45,465 nt of DNA from CAYNUJ01 sp964573255 (GCA_964573255.1 CAZNJB010000026.1:1-45465), one strand, 5' to 3'; counted from the stretch's first letter, positions 8,747-19,270 are shown. Made by a program: numbers and translations. Notes: a model not told the origin generated them from the letters alone.

Positions 8747-9454
8747 TCACTTATTCATTGCTTTTCTTACATTTTTCATCCTTTCATCAGTTGAAGGATG
8801 GGTGGAAAAATATTGTGGAAATAGGGAATCTTCTTCTTTCAATGATTTCATTCTTTCAAAAAATCGAATCGCTCCTTGTGGATTATATTTTGCGGCTTTC
8901 ATCAAACGAATGCCAAACTCATCCGCTTCGAATTCATTCTCCCTCGAATATTTTGAGGATAAATACTTTCGTGTAATTTCTTTTGCAGCTTGTTGAAAAA
9001 CTCCGGTTACTCTAATAAACTTGCCGATTGTAGCCAGTGAATATTCGGCTAGTAATCTGTTGAATGAATGTCCTTTGATAATATGAGCAATTTCGTGGGA
9101 TAAAATAAAAGCTATTTCTTCCTCATCATAATTGCAAAATTTTAATATTGATTCGGTAAAAAAGATAAATCCGCCTGGCAAAGCGAAAGCATTAATTTCA
9201 CTGGATTCAATTACGAAAAATTGAAATTTTCTTTTCGTATTTAATCTGTCAACTAATTTATCAGCTACGGCGTCAAGTAATTTTGAAGAAGCTATTTTTC
9301 TCTTCTTCATTAATTCCTTGGTCATCTGTCTGCCGAAAGTATATTCAGCTTTAATGGCTTCCTCTTCATCACCGAATATTGAAGAATAAATCCACTTGGA
9401 TTTATTATATGTTTCTCCGGCTTTTCGACCAAGATATTTGAAAAACTTCTCCAT
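8747..9454 (-). CDS. M48-family zinc metallopeptidase
   Basis: This 235-residue protein has the M48 core. HEIAH at 120-124 supplies two zinc histidines and the catalytic Glu121, and ENEFEAD near 172-178 supplies the third ligand (probably Glu174). The FxLPGGFIFFTESIL stretch before HExxH is also typical of the family. Unlike the periplasmic relatives BepA and LoiP, no signal peptide or lipobox is visible. Unlike HtpX, there are no clear membrane helices, so its location is uncertain. The gene stands alone. A perfect -7-like box lies about 60 bases upstream and the start has a GAAGAG ribosome-binding site. A role in protein quality control is the usual expectation for the family and is not shown here. 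Confidence 0.9.
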   Translation of the reverse strand: MEKFFKYLGRKAGETYNKSKWIYSSIFGDEEEAIKAEYTFGRQMTKELMKKRKIASSKLLDAVADKLVDRLNTKRKFQFFVIESSEINAFALPGGFIFFTESILKFCNYDEEEIAFILSHEIAHIIKGHSFNRLLAEYSLATIGKFIRVTGVFQQAAKEITRKYLSSKYSRENEFEADEFGIRLMKAAKYNPQGAIRFFERMKSLKEEDSLFPQYFSTHPSTDERMKNVRKAMNK

Positions 9455-9515
9455 CGATTCTCTTCTAATAAAATATAATGTATATAATAATATTATTGAT
9501 ATTCTACATCTTTAA

Positions 9516-9523
9516 CAAAAGTA
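9516..9523 (-). promoter_or_regulatory. Candidate -7 box for the M48 gene
   Basis: The minus strand reads TACTTTTG, a perfect TAnnTTTG match, 62 bases before the protease start codon. No TTG lies at the 20-bp spacing, so the call is tentative. Confidence 0.35.
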
Positions 9524-9663
9524 GACTAATAAATTTAGTTCTATTCTTTTAATAGTTTATTAGTATTTCACAGTCTAAGCCTAATTTATAATTTCTTAGA
9601 TTCAATTGTTGTTAAATTGTAGGGTAATCCTCTCTTTAGATTGAATGATTTTTCACCCAAGCA

Positions 9664-9690
9664 CAAAAAAAGCGCCCCGAAATGGGACGC
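9664..9690 (-). terminator. Rho-independent terminator of the ilv-leu-glt operon
   Basis: On the minus strand, GCGTCCC pairs with GGGGCGC across a short AT-rich loop (9672-9690, one mismatch), followed by eight T (9671-9664). It lies 41 bases after the gltD stop codon and closes the long biosynthetic operon. Confidence 0.8.
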
Positions 9691-9730
9691 CAATGAGCTT
9701 TCTACTTCTTACTCGCGTTTTGCTCATTTA

Positions 9731-11158
9731 CTATGAAATTTCCTTCAAATATTTATTTACATAATCAGCTGTCTTTCGTCCTTCATTTATCGCCCAAACT
9801 ACAAGGGATTGCCCTCGTCTCATATCACCGGCAGAAAAAACACCCGTTTTACTTGTCATCATGCAATCATCAGTTTTCACATTTCCCCTTTCATCAAGTT
9901 GTACATTAAATTGCTCAAGTAATTTCCCTTTTGCAGGTCCGATAAATCCAAGGGCAAGAATTACCATATCCGCATCAACTTCAAAATCCGAATCCGGAAT
10001 TTCTTCCATCACCATTCTGCCGTTATCATTCCCTTTCGTAAAATTCACACGTACAGCTTTTAATTTCGATACTTTTCCGTTTTCGCCGATAAATTGTTTA
10101 GTCAAAACACAGTACTCTCTTTCACATCCCTCTTCGTGGGATGTAGAAATTCTTAAAATTCTTGCCCATTGAGGCCAAGGATTATCAGGCGTTCTTTGTA
10201 ACGGAGGTTGAGGCATCAACTCAAAATTTTTTACGCTTTTTGCTCCTTGCCGTATTGCAGTTCCGATACAATCAGCTCCGGTATCACCACCTCCGAGCAC
10301 AATAACATTTTTCCCTTTGGCGGAGAGTTTTTCATCCATTTCTTCCAATCCTAAATTAACTTTTGCCTGATGACCGAGGTAATCCATCGCGAAATAAATA
10401 CCCTCCAGTTCCCTCCCATCGATAGGCAGATCCCTCGGTTGCTCGGCACCACAAGCAAGCACAACAGCATCAAAATTGGAAATTATCTCCTCAGCTATTA
10501 TGTCTTCGCCAACAGTAATATTTGTTTTGAACTCAATCCCTTCTTCCTCCATTAATGATATTCTTCTTTTAATATACTTTTTATCGAGTTTAAAATTCGG
10601 AATACCAATCGTTAATAATCCACCGGGAATTGAATTCTTCTCAAAAACCGTAACGAAATGTCCTCTCTTATTTAATTGATCAGCACAAGCTAAACCCGCA
10701 GGACCTGAACCGATAATAGCCACTTTCTTTCCGCTCCGAACTGATGGCGGCATTGCTTTCATCCACCCTTCATCGTAAGCTTTTTCGATAATAGCCAATT
10801 CTATATTTTTTATTGATACAGCAGGTTTGGTTATTGCCAAAACGCATGAATTTTCACAAGGAGCCGGACAAACTCTTCCCGTAAATTCCGGAAAGTTATT
10901 TGTTTTCATCAATCTATTGAATGCATTAAACCAATCCCTTTTATAGACAAGATCATTCCAATCGGGAATTAAATTATTTACCGGACAACCATTATGACAA
11001 AACGGAACTCCGCAATCCATACACCTTGCAGCTTGATTCGTTAGATTACTTTCCGGCAATAAGGACGTAAATTCATTCCAGTTGGAAATCCTCTCTTTTA
11101 CATCCGCTTTTAACAATTCCTCTCTATCGTATTTTAAAAAACCGGTAATATCACCCAT
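9731..11158 (-). CDS. gltD: Glutamate synthase [NADPH] small subunit
   Basis: This 475-residue flavoprotein passes electrons from NADPH to the large subunit for 2-oxoglutarate + glutamine -> 2 glutamate. Cysteines for the two [4Fe-4S] clusters lie at 46, 49, 54, 58 and 97, 101, 105 (CxxCxxxxCxxxCP and CPAPCENSC). The FAD motif GSGPAG is at 150-155, and the NADPH fingerprint GGGDTGAD follows near residue 290. Length is typical. GAGGA before the ATG supports the start, and gltB ends 20 bases upstream. As the last gene of the ilv-leu operon it is followed by a terminator. Co-expression would tie glutamate supply to branched-chain amino-acid transamination, which is inference. Confidence 0.96.
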   Translation of the reverse strand: MGDITGFLKYDREELLKADVKERISNWNEFTSLLPESNLTNQAARCMDCGVPFCHNGCPVNNLIPDWNDLVYKRDWFNAFNRLMKTNNFPEFTGRVCPAPCENSCVLAITKPAVSIKNIELAIIEKAYDEGWMKAMPPSVRSGKKVAIIGSGPAGLACADQLNKRGHFVTVFEKNSIPGGLLTIGIPNFKLDKKYIKRRISLMEEEGIEFKTNITVGEDIIAEEIISNFDAVVLACGAEQPRDLPIDGRELEGIYFAMDYLGHQAKVNLGLEEMDEKLSAKGKNVIVLGGGDTGADCIGTAIRQGAKSVKNFELMPQPPLQRTPDNPWPQWARILRISTSHEEGCEREYCVLTKQFIGENGKVSKLKAVRVNFTKGNDNGRMVMEEIPDSDFEVDADMVILALGFIGPAKGKLLEQFNVQLDERGNVKTDDCMMTSKTGVFSAGDMRRGQSLVVWAINEGRKTADYVNKYLKEIS

Positions 11159-11178
11159 TTTTTCCTCGTAAACATTGA

Positions 11179-14100
11179 TTATACACTAGTTTCAACTATT
11201 TGTCTAATTTCTGTTTCAGCCATAACCCTTTGCAAATCCTTAGGGAAGACTTTTACGAATTTTTTTACTGAGTCATTCCAATTAGACAAAATACGTTCTG
11301 CCACTTTGCTTCCGGTAAAATGCAAATGATTTTCTATTAGTTGTCTTATATCGATAATATCTTTTTCTTCTACCAAATCGTATAAATCAACCATCTCGCT
11401 ATTGCATAAACTTCTGAAAGAACCGGAATCATCATATACAAACGCTAATCCTCCGCTCATTCCGGCAGCAAAATTACGCCCTACATCACCAAGAATCACA
11501 ACCTTTCCACCGGTCATGTATTCACACCCGTGATCACCAACTCCCTCAACTACAGCCGTTGCTCCGCTATTCCTCACGGCAAATCTTTCACCTGCTTTGC
11601 CTCTAATAAAGAGTTCTCCATTTATTGCGCCGTAAAGAACCACATTTCCAGCAATTATATTTTCTTCGGGGACAAATTCTGCCGTTGGATGTGGCACAAT
11701 AATGATTTTTCCGCCTGAAAGACCTTTTCCGACATAATCGTTCGCATCACCTTCCAATCTAAATGTTATACCTTTTGAAAGGAATGCTCCGAAACTTTGT
11801 CCTGCGGTACCTTCAAAATCTACGTGAATTGTATCATCCGGTAAACCGGTCAATCCATATTTTTTTGCAATTACAGAACTCAGCATTGCACCAACTGTTC
11901 TGTCGGTATTTTTAATTTCGCAGCTAAATCTAGAAGGAATTTTTTCATAAATTGCCTTCTTTGCTGTTTGAATCAATTTTACATCCAATACATCGTCAAT
12001 TTGATGTTCCTGTTTTTCTGTATTATAAAATGGAAATCTTACAGGAATATCGGGTACGTAGAGAATATTAGTTAAATCAAGATATTTAGCTTTCCAATGT
12101 TTAATATCATCACGCATTACAAGGTAATCTGCATGACCGATCAATTGATCTAACTTACGGACTCCAAGTAATGCCATTATTTCTCTTACTTCCTGCGCAA
12201 CGAATGAGAAAAAATTGATAACGTGCTCCGGCTCACCCTTGAAGTTTTTTCTTAATTCGGGATTTTGAGTTGCAACTCCAACGGAGCAGGTATTTAAATG
12301 ACACTTCCGCATCATAATACATCCCATACTAATTAGAGCGGAAGTAGCAAAACCAAACTCATCTGCGCCAAGTAAAGCAGCAATTACTACATCCTTTCCA
12401 GTTTTTAATTGACCATCAGCTTGAACTCTAACTCGATTCCGTAACTCATTCATTACAAGAACTTGCTGAGTTTCAGCTAAACCTAGTTCAAGCGGTAAAC
12501 CGGTATATTTAATGGATGTTTGCGGTGAAGCTCCGGTTCCACCTTCATATCCGCTGATTAATATGTGATCCGCCTTTCCCTTTGCAACACCGGCAGCAAT
12601 AGTACCGACACCAATCTCAGAAACCAATTTTACACTAATATCTGCTCCCGGATTGGAGTTTTTCAAATCAAATATCAATTGTGACAAATCCTCTATTGAA
12701 TAAATATCGTGGTGAGGAGGTGGAGAAATTAGTCCGACTCCCCGAGTAGTATGCCTTGTAGAGGCAATTTCCTTGGAAACTTTGTGTCCTGGCAACTGTC
12801 CACCCTCACCGGGTTTAGCCCCTTGTGCCATTTTAATTTGCAGTTGATCGGCATTTACAAGATATTCAATTGAAACTCCGAATCTTCCCTGTGCAATTTG
12901 TTTAATTCTGCTCCGCTTTGAGGAACCGTCAGGCAGAATTTTAAATCTTTCTCTCTCTTCTCCTCCTTCGCCTGTATTTGAATAACCACCTAATTTATTC
13001 ATAGCAAGAGCAAGAGTTTCATGTGCTTCTTTAGAAATTGAGCCGTAACTCATTGCTCCTGTGGCAAATCTTTTGACAATCTCAGATATTTGTTCAACTT
13101 CCTCAATAGGAATAGGTCTTCTTTTTCTGAAGCTCAGGAGTGAGCGTATTGTAGCTGAATTATATTTTGGGTTATTTACTTTTTCAGCGTATTCTTTATA
13201 AATCGAGTAATTATTTGATCTAACTGCATGTTGCAACAGCGCAATAGTATCCGGATTCCATTGATGGAATTCACCGTTTTTTCTCCATTTATATCTTCCA
13301 CCTAAATCAAGGTTAGGATCATCACCTTGCTCCGGTTTAAATGCCGCTTTATGTCTCAATAATTGCTCTTTTGCAATAATTTTTAATCCAATTCCTCCAA
13401 TTCTTGAGCTAGTTCCTGTAAAATACTTATCTATCACTTTAGAACTTATACCAACAGCTTCAAAAATTTGAGCACCACAATAGGACTGAATAGTAGAAAT
13501 ACCCATTTTAGATATTATCTTGTAAAGTCCTTTTTCTATTGATTTTACGTAATTTGCTTCAGCTTGTTTATAGCTTAATTCTCCTTTAATTTTCCCATTT
13601 TGATGTAATTGTTGTATAGTTTCGAAAGCAAGATAAGGATTAATTGCATTTGCTCCATATCCAATTAACACTGCAAAATGATGCAATTCTCTTGCTTCCC
13701 CGGTTTCCATAACAATACTAACCTTAGTTCTTGTTCCTTTTTTAATTAGATGGTGGTGCAATCCGGAGCACGCCAGCAAGGATGGGATTGCCACCGTATT
13801 TTCATCCAGCCCTTTATCACTCAATATTAAAATTGAGTATCCGTATTCAATTGCTTTATCAGCTCTTTTGAATAACCTTTTTAAAGCCTTCTTTAAGCCT
13901 TTTTCTCCATCTTTTGCAGAATAAAGTATTGATAATTCTTTTACTCTTAATACTTCATCTTCTAGATTTTTGATGGATTTAAGTTGAGAATTTGTAAGAA
14001 TTGGAAGGTCTAACTTCAATCTTCTACAGTGTTTAGGAGTTTCATTTAAAAGATTTTGTTCAGGACCTAAATACATATGTCCGGACATTACTATCTTCTC

Positions 14101-15711
14101 TCTAATCGGATCTATAGGAGGATTAGTCACTTGTGCAAATAACTGATGGAAATAATTAAATAATAGTTGAGGTTTTTCACTCAAAACAGCTAAAGGAGTA
14201 TCTGCTCCCATCGAACCTATTGCCTCTGCTCCATCGGAAACCATTGGGAGCATAATGAGGTTTATATCCTCTTCTGTATAACCAAATGCTTTTTGTAATT
14301 TAAGTAATTCTTTCTCATTTTGACTTTCCTGTTTATCAACCTTTTCCAAGTCATTAATATGCAGGAGGTTTTCTTTTAACCAATTTTTATATGGTTTTCT
14401 ATGTATTATATTCTCTTTTATCTCTTCATCTTCTATTATTCTACCTTCCTCAGTATCCACTAAGAATATTTTCCCGGGTTGTAATCTCCCCTTCTGCACT
14501 ATGGAAGATTCATCCACTAACAATGCTCCCGTTTCCGAAGCCATTATTACTCTGTCATCTTTCGTAACACAAAATCTCGATGGTCTTAGACCGTTTCTAT
14601 CTAGTACTGAGCCGATATATCTTCCGTCAGTGAAAGAGATTGTTGCAGGACCATCCCACGGCTCCATTAAACAGGAATGATATTCATAAAATGCTTTCTT
14701 ATCTTCATCAATATTTTTATCATAAGTAAAAGCTTCCGGAATCATCATCATAATTGCATGTGGCAATGACCTACCGGCTGCAACAAGCATCTCCAGAGCA
14801 TTATCAAACGCCGCTGAATCACTCTTAGAAGGTGCAATAACCGGAAAGATCTTTTCCAAATCATTTCCGAATATATCACTCCAAAAATATTTTTCACGAG
14901 TATTAAACCAATTTTTATTCCCTTTAATAGTATTTATTTCGCCGTTATGAGCAATCATTCTAAATGGGTGCGCCAGCGCCCAGGTTGGGAATGTGTTGGT
15001 GCTGTATCTCGAGTGTACCAATGCAATTGCAGATTTCAGTGTTGATGAAGCCAAATCGGGAAAAAATCTATCCAGTTGATCTGCTTTTAGCTGTCCTTTA
15101 TAAACCAAAACCTTCGACGAAAGACTACAAATATAGAAATACTTTTTCTGTACCAGTTCGGTGATTCTTATTTTGAGCCCTAATTTCTTCCTGATTATCA
15201 ATAATTTTCTTTCAAAATCTTCTCTGTTTGTTTTAGCTCCCCTGCCGATAATTAGATGCTTCATCACAGGCATCACAGAACGAGCAATCCTGCCTATTTT
15301 AGAGTCATCATACGGAACATCCCTGAATCCAAGGAATTCTTCTCCTTCCTCTCTTACTACATGCTCAATTATATGCTCAACAATATGCCTCTCTTCCTTC
15401 AAAGTTGGCAGAAAAACAAGTCCAACACCGTAATCGCCCGGCTGAGGCAAATCAATATTTCTTATATTACATTCGGATCGAATAAGTTCATCCGGCATCT
15501 GAATCAATATACCGGCACCATCGCCGGTTTCGGGATCAGAACCGGAGGCTCCTCTATGACTTAAATTTTCGAGAATTTTCAGACCGTCTCTAATAATTTC
15601 GTGTGATTTTTCGCCTTTAAGATGAGCTATAAATCCAACGCCACAGGCATCATGCTCGTATTCAGGATCATACAATCCTGTCCTATTTGAAAAATAAGTG
15701 TTCTTATCCAT
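11179..15711 (-). CDS. gltB: Glutamate synthase large subunit
   Basis: This protein of about 1510 residues is the ferredoxin/NADPH-type GOGAT alpha subunit. The N-terminal glutaminase has its nucleophile Cys23 in HDACGVGF; family members remove the preceding propeptide to expose it. A central domain follows, then the FMN-binding synthase domain with conserved GEGGEERERF and GAKPGEGGQLPG. The [3Fe-4S] cysteine cluster CxxxxxCHxxxC lies near 1128-1140, and the C-terminal beta-helix ends near 1490. I place the start at the ATG at 15711, seven bases after GGAG, rather than the in-frame TTG one codon upstream. It is 48 bases downstream of cimA and 20 bases before gltD. It works as a complex with GltD in the cytoplasm. 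Confidence 0.96.
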   Translation of the reverse strand: MDKNTYFSNRTGLYDPEYEHDACGVGFIAHLKGEKSHEIIRDGLKILENLSHRGASGSDPETGDGAGILIQMPDELIRSECNIRNIDLPQPGDYGVGLVFLPTLKEERHIVEHIIEHVVREEGEEFLGFRDVPYDDSKIGRIARSVMPVMKHLIIGRGAKTNREDFERKLLIIRKKLGLKIRITELVQKKYFYICSLSSKVLVYKGQLKADQLDRFFPDLASSTLKSAIALVHSRYSTNTFPTWALAHPFRMIAHNGEINTIKGNKNWFNTREKYFWSDIFGNDLEKIFPVIAPSKSDSAAFDNALEMLVAAGRSLPHAIMMMIPEAFTYDKNIDEDKKAFYEYHSCLMEPWDGPATISFTDGRYIGSVLDRNGLRPSRFCVTKDDRVIMASETGALLVDESSIVQKGRLQPGKIFLVDTEEGRIIEDEEIKENIIHRKPYKNWLKENLLHINDLEKVDKQESQNEKELLKLQKAFGYTEEDINLIMLPMVSDGAEAIGSMGADTPLAVLSEKPQLLFNYFHQLFAQVTNPPIDPIREKIVMSGHMYLGPEQNLLNETPKHCRRLKLDLPILTNSQLKSIKNLEDEVLRVKELSILYSAKDGEKGLKKALKRLFKRADKAIEYGYSILILSDKGLDENTVAIPSLLACSGLHHHLIKKGTRTKVSIVMETGEARELHHFAVLIGYGANAINPYLAFETIQQLHQNGKIKGELSYKQAEANYVKSIEKGLYKIISKMGISTIQSYCGAQIFEAVGISSKVIDKYFTGTSSRIGGIGLKIIAKEQLLRHKAAFKPEQGDDPNLDLGGRYKWRKNGEFHQWNPDTIALLQHAVRSNNYSIYKEYAEKVNNPKYNSATIRSLLSFRKRRPIPIEEVEQISEIVKRFATGAMSYGSISKEAHETLALAMNKLGGYSNTGEGGEERERFKILPDGSSKRSRIKQIAQGRFGVSIEYLVNADQLQIKMAQGAKPGEGGQLPGHKVSKEIASTRHTTRGVGLISPPPHHDIYSIEDLSQLIFDLKNSNPGADISVKLVSEIGVGTIAAGVAKGKADHILISGYEGGTGASPQTSIKYTGLPLELGLAETQQVLVMNELRNRVRVQADGQLKTGKDVVIAALLGADEFGFATSALISMGCIMMRKCHLNTCSVGVATQNPELRKNFKGEPEHVINFFSFVAQEVREIMALLGVRKLDQLIGHADYLVMRDDIKHWKAKYLDLTNILYVPDIPVRFPFYNTEKQEHQIDDVLDVKLIQTAKKAIYEKIPSRFSCEIKNTDRTVGAMLSSVIAKKYGLTGLPDDTIHVDFEGTAGQSFGAFLSKGITFRLEGDANDYVGKGLSGGKIIIVPHPTAEFVPEENIIAGNVVLYGAINGELFIRGKAGERFAVRNSGATAVVEGVGDHGCEYMTGGKVVILGDVGRNFAAGMSGGLAFVYDDSGSFRSLCNSEMVDLYDLVEEKDIIDIRQLIENHLHFTGSKVAERILSNWNDSVKKFVKVFPKDLQRVMAETEIRQIVETSV

Positions 15712-15759
15712 CAAAGAACTCCAATCTTTTAGTAAATGGATTCTATTTAATATCGAATA

Positions 15760-17343
15760 TCAGTTTGCAAGCGTAGCTTTGGTTCGCGAAAGATTAAATA
15801 GCTTGTAATTAATACTATCGCTTAAAGCCTTGAAACTTGCTTCAATAATATTTTCAGAAACCCCGACGGTACTCCAAGTTTTTTCACCGTCGCTGGATTC
15901 TATCATAACTCTCACTTTTGCTTCGGTACCATCTTTTTCGTCCAGTACGCGAACCTTATAATCAACTAATTTGATGTTCGATATTTCCGGATAGAACCGT
16001 AATAAAGCTTTTCTGAGTGCGTTATCGAGTGCATGAACCGGGCCGCAGCCATCTGCAGCAGTATGTTCTACTTCATCTCCCACTTTTACTTTAAGAACGC
16101 CTTCACTTGTCGAAAAACCGGAATCGTCAAAAAATACGTGCACTTTAGCATCAATTACTGAAAAGAAAGGCGAAAATTCCTTCAATTCTTCACGTAATAT
16201 TAATTCGAACGAGGCTTCCGCTCCATCGAATTGATAACCTTTGTATTCTAACGATTTAATATGATTAACAACTTTCCTACTCAACTCTCTATTGCCGTTT
16301 AATTGAATTCCCAACTCCTCTGCCTTGTACCTAATATTACTTTGTCCGGAAAGATCCGAGACTAATACTCTCTGTTTGTTTCCAACTAATGAGGGAGCAA
16401 TATGTTCGTACATTCTACTTTCTTTCATCACTGCACTTACATGTATGCCACCTTTATGTGCAAAAGCAGATTTTCCGGTAAAAGCAGCACGTGTGTTAGG
16501 AGTTAAATTCATTACTTCCCAAACATAATGAGAAAGAGATGTAATTCGCTGTAATTTTTCGGCTTGATTAGTATCTTTATTCATTTTAATGACTATATTC
16601 GGGATTATACTGCATAAATTTGCATTTCCACACCTTTCCCCTACACCATTAATTGTACCTTGCACGTGCGTTGCACCGGAATTAACTGCGGCAAGAGAAT
16701 TAGCAACAGCAAGCTCGGAATCGTTATGGGCATGTATTCCGATCGGTAGAGAAAAAGAAGATTTCACTTCTCTTACTATTTCTTCTATTTCAAAAGTTAA
16801 GCTTCCTCCGTTTGTATCGCACAGCACCAGCGTATCTGCTCCGCCTTCTTCTGCTGCACGGAGCATCGTCATCGCGAATTCTTTATTATCTTTATATCCG
16901 TCGAAGAAATGTTCGGCATCAAAAATCACTCTTTTGTTATGGGATTTAAGATATGCAACTGAAAGTTTTATCAACTGAGCATTCTCTTCCATATTCAATC
17001 CCAAGCCCTTTTCAGCGTGAAGTTTCCAAGTTTTGCCGAAAATCGATACAACCGGAGTATCTGCATTTATAAGCGCATTTAAATTCGCATCTTCCTCAAT
17101 CGCATTGAGTGACCTCGCAGTTGAACCGAAAGCACACAGTTTAGCGTGAGTAAATTCAATTTCTTTTGCCTTTTGGAAGAACTCCTCGTCTTTCGGATTA
17201 CTTCCCGGCCAGCCTCCTTCGATAATATCGATTCCAAATTGATCCAGTTGCTTTGCAATCATTAATTTATCTTGAACCGAAAGATTTACTCCTTCACCTT
17301 GTGTTCCGTCTCTTAAAGTTGTATCGAATATTTCTACAAACAT
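15760..17343 (-). CDS. cimA: (R)-citramalate synthase
   Basis: This 527-residue protein belongs to the isopropylmalate-synthase family but has the CimA signature. FDTTLRDGTQGEG is at the N terminus, EGGWPGSNPKD near 41-51 (in place of the AGFP-type motif of LeuA), the metal-binding HAHND near 202, and there is a C-terminal regulatory domain. The enzyme condenses pyruvate with acetyl-CoA to citramalate, which LeuCD and LeuB convert to 2-oxobutyrate for isoleucine, bypassing threonine dehydratase. No ilvA occurs in the window, and cimA sits directly after leuD (18 bases). A true LeuA is encoded separately upstream, so this is not simply a second LeuA. GAGGAAG precedes the ATG. Confidence 0.93.
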   Translation of the reverse strand: MFVEIFDTTLRDGTQGEGVNLSVQDKLMIAKQLDQFGIDIIEGGWPGSNPKDEEFFQKAKEIEFTHAKLCAFGSTARSLNAIEEDANLNALINADTPVVSIFGKTWKLHAEKGLGLNMEENAQLIKLSVAYLKSHNKRVIFDAEHFFDGYKDNKEFAMTMLRAAEEGGADTLVLCDTNGGSLTFEIEEIVREVKSSFSLPIGIHAHNDSELAVANSLAAVNSGATHVQGTINGVGERCGNANLCSIIPNIVIKMNKDTNQAEKLQRITSLSHYVWEVMNLTPNTRAAFTGKSAFAHKGGIHVSAVMKESRMYEHIAPSLVGNKQRVLVSDLSGQSNIRYKAEELGIQLNGNRELSRKVVNHIKSLEYKGYQFDGAEASFELILREELKEFSPFFSVIDAKVHVFFDDSGFSTSEGVLKVKVGDEVEHTAADGCGPVHALDNALRKALLRFYPEISNIKLVDYKVRVLDEKDGTEAKVRVMIESSDGEKTWSTVGVSENIIEASFKALSDSINYKLFNLSRTKATLAN

Positions 17344-17361
17344 TTCTTCCTCGTTAAATAA

Positions 17362-17919
17362 TTAAAACATATTATTCTGTTTTGCGTATTCGAATATATC
17401 CCCGGCTTCGATGATTGGCAGAATGTCTCCAAGCGGTTTGAGTGTATAGATTTCGCCGGTAGTCAAATTTTTCAATTCATCCTTCGTCAAATCAATTTCC
17501 AATTTATCTCCGGTGCGAATCTTATCCTTTAACACTCCCTCACACTCATAAGGAATAGCGAATCCACCGTCCACACAATTACGATAGAATATTCTTGCAT
17601 ACGATTCTGCAATAATTACTTTTACGCCAGCTTTATTTAAGGCGAAAGGCGCGTGTTCACGTGAAGATCCACAGCCAAAATTTGAACCGCCAATTATAAT
17701 ATTAAATTCCGACTCAAAATTATCACCGGATATAAAAGGTATGGAACCTTCCGGTAAACCAGATACTTCCGTTGGAACTCCGGATAAAGCATATTTTCCA
17801 TAAAATTTCGCCTCGTTCTCGTCAGATAAACTGTAAACCAAATGTTCGGCAGGAATAATTTGATCCGTATCTATATTATCACCTAATACAAAAGCTTTCC
17901 CGCTAATTGTTTTTTCCAT
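17362..17919 (-). CDS. leuD: 3-isopropylmalate dehydratase small subunit
   Basis: This 185-residue swivel-domain subunit of isopropylmalate isomerase has GDNIDTDQIIPAEH near 13-26 and the substrate-binding GSNFGCGSSREHAP near 78-91. With LeuC it interconverts 2- and 3-isopropylmalate. Because cimA follows, it probably also isomerises citramalate, which is inference. The sequence is closer to the short LeuD/HacB type common in archaea and many bacteria than to the E. coli 201-residue form. An AGGGAAAA site precedes the ATG. The gap to leuC is 55 bases. Confidence 0.94.
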   Translation of the reverse strand: MEKTISGKAFVLGDNIDTDQIIPAEHLVYSLSDENEAKFYGKYALSGVPTEVSGLPEGSIPFISGDNFESEFNIIIGGSNFGCGSSREHAPFALNKAGVKVIIAESYARIFYRNCVDGGFAIPYECEGVLKDKIRTGDKLEIDLTKDELKNLTTGEIYTLKPLGDILPIIEAGDIFEYAKQNNMF

Positions 17920-17974
17920 TTTTCCCTATTCTCCGTTAATATTTTTCATTTCATATTTTAATCTTCCAAAAGAA

Positions 17975-19270
17975 TTAAAAGAATTCCCTTGGATCCGTAA
18001 TTACACCGTTAACTGCCGAAGCCGCCACGGTTAATGGAGAAGCTAAATAAACTTCAGATTTTTTACTTCCCATTCTTCCAGGGAAGTTTCTATTTGTAGT
18101 GGAAATTACTACTTCACCGTCCCCGGCTCTTCCAACCGTATCACTCGGTCCGCCAAGACAGGCTGCACACGATGATTGAGCAATTTCGCATCCAGCATTT
18201 TCAAATATGCTTTTTAATGTAATTCCATTTACAGTTTCCACTTCAAGTGCAGCAGCAACTTGAGTACTTGCCGGAACTATGAATGTGGGAACCTTGACCT
18301 CTTTACCGAATAGTATTTTTGCAGCATTTATAAAATCGCTCAATTTTCCGCCTGTGCAAGAACCGACGTAACATTTAGTTAACTTTGTCCCAGCAACATT
18401 CCGGACCAAATCTTTGTTATCGGGACTATGAGGCTTTGCAACTACCGGTTCGAGTTTATCCGCTTCATAATTGTACACGGAATGATATTTTGCATCCGGA
18501 TCGCTCTCGAACACATCAAATTCCTTATCCGTCAGATTTTTCACATATTCGATAGTCTTTTCGTCTGCTTTAATTATACCGTTCATTGCCCCGGCTTCGA
18601 TTGCCATATTTGTAAGTGTCATTCTCTCGTCAATACTCAGTGCGAAAACGGCATCACCGTCAAATTCCAATGCCCTGTAGGTACCGCCGTCTGTGGTAAT
18701 ATCACCCAAAATCTGAAGAATAAGATCTTTAGCAGTAATGTAAGGAGGCAGTTCTCCGTGAAAATTGAATTTCATACTCTCCGGAACTTTTTCCCATATC
18801 TTGCCGGTTCCTAAAATAAAAGCAGCATCCGTATTGCCTACACCGGTGGAAAATAATCCGAATGCGCCGGAAGTACACGTATGCGAATCCGTACCGAATA
18901 ACACTGTACCCGGAATATTATATCCCTCCTCAGCTAAAGCAATGTGACAAACCCCTTTATAACGTTCGGAACCAACATCATAATAATTCGGCAGAGATTC
19001 TTCAGCCGCAAATTTGCGTAGAATTTCCACATTTCGATTTGCTTGAGCATTTGCAGTAAATATGTAATGATCCGGAAAAATAACTAATTTATCTTTATCC
19101 CAAATTTTTGCATTTTCACCAAACTCCCTTTTCCAGATTTCAATTGTCGGCGGTCCGCATACATCGTGAGTCATCAATACGTCCACATTTAACCAAATAT
19201 TTTCGCCCGGAGTAACTTTTGCTTTTTTTGCTGACTTTGCTAATATTTTTTCAGTAATTGTCATTCCCAT
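17975..19270 (-). CDS. leuC: 3-isopropylmalate dehydratase large subunit
   Basis: This 431-residue aconitase-family subunit begins MGMTITEKIL, the usual start of the LeuC2/HacA-type branch. Histidines in DHYIFTA and GTDSHTCTSGAFG and the iron-sulfur cysteines CTGG (near 305) and CAACLGG (near 368-371) are intact, so the [4Fe-4S] cluster should form. It catalyses the second leucine step with LeuD and may accept citramalate for isoleucine. It is 9 bases downstream of leuA. The first ATG has only a weak ribosome-binding site, suggesting coupling to leuA translation. Confidence 0.94.
   Translation of the reverse strand: MGMTITEKILAKSAKKAKVTPGENIWLNVDVLMTHDVCGPPTIEIWKREFGENAKIWDKDKLVIFPDHYIFTANAQANRNVEILRKFAAEESLPNYYDVGSERYKGVCHIALAEEGYNIPGTVLFGTDSHTCTSGAFGLFSTGVGNTDAAFILGTGKIWEKVPESMKFNFHGELPPYITAKDLILQILGDITTDGGTYRALEFDGDAVFALSIDERMTLTNMAIEAGAMNGIIKADEKTIEYVKNLTDKEFDVFESDPDAKYHSVYNYEADKLEPVVAKPHSPDNKDLVRNVAGTKLTKCYVGSCTGGKLSDFINAAKILFGKEVKVPTFIVPASTQVAAALEVETVNGITLKSIFENAGCEIAQSSCAACLGGPSDTVGRAGDGEVVISTTNRNFPGRMGSKKSEVYLASPLTVAASAVNGVITDPREFF

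Noticed and set aside
15760..17343. Second 2-isopropylmalate synthase or homocitrate synthase
   Set aside because: The EGGWPGSNPKD motif and position after leuD fit citramalate synthase, and a clear LeuA is encoded separately.
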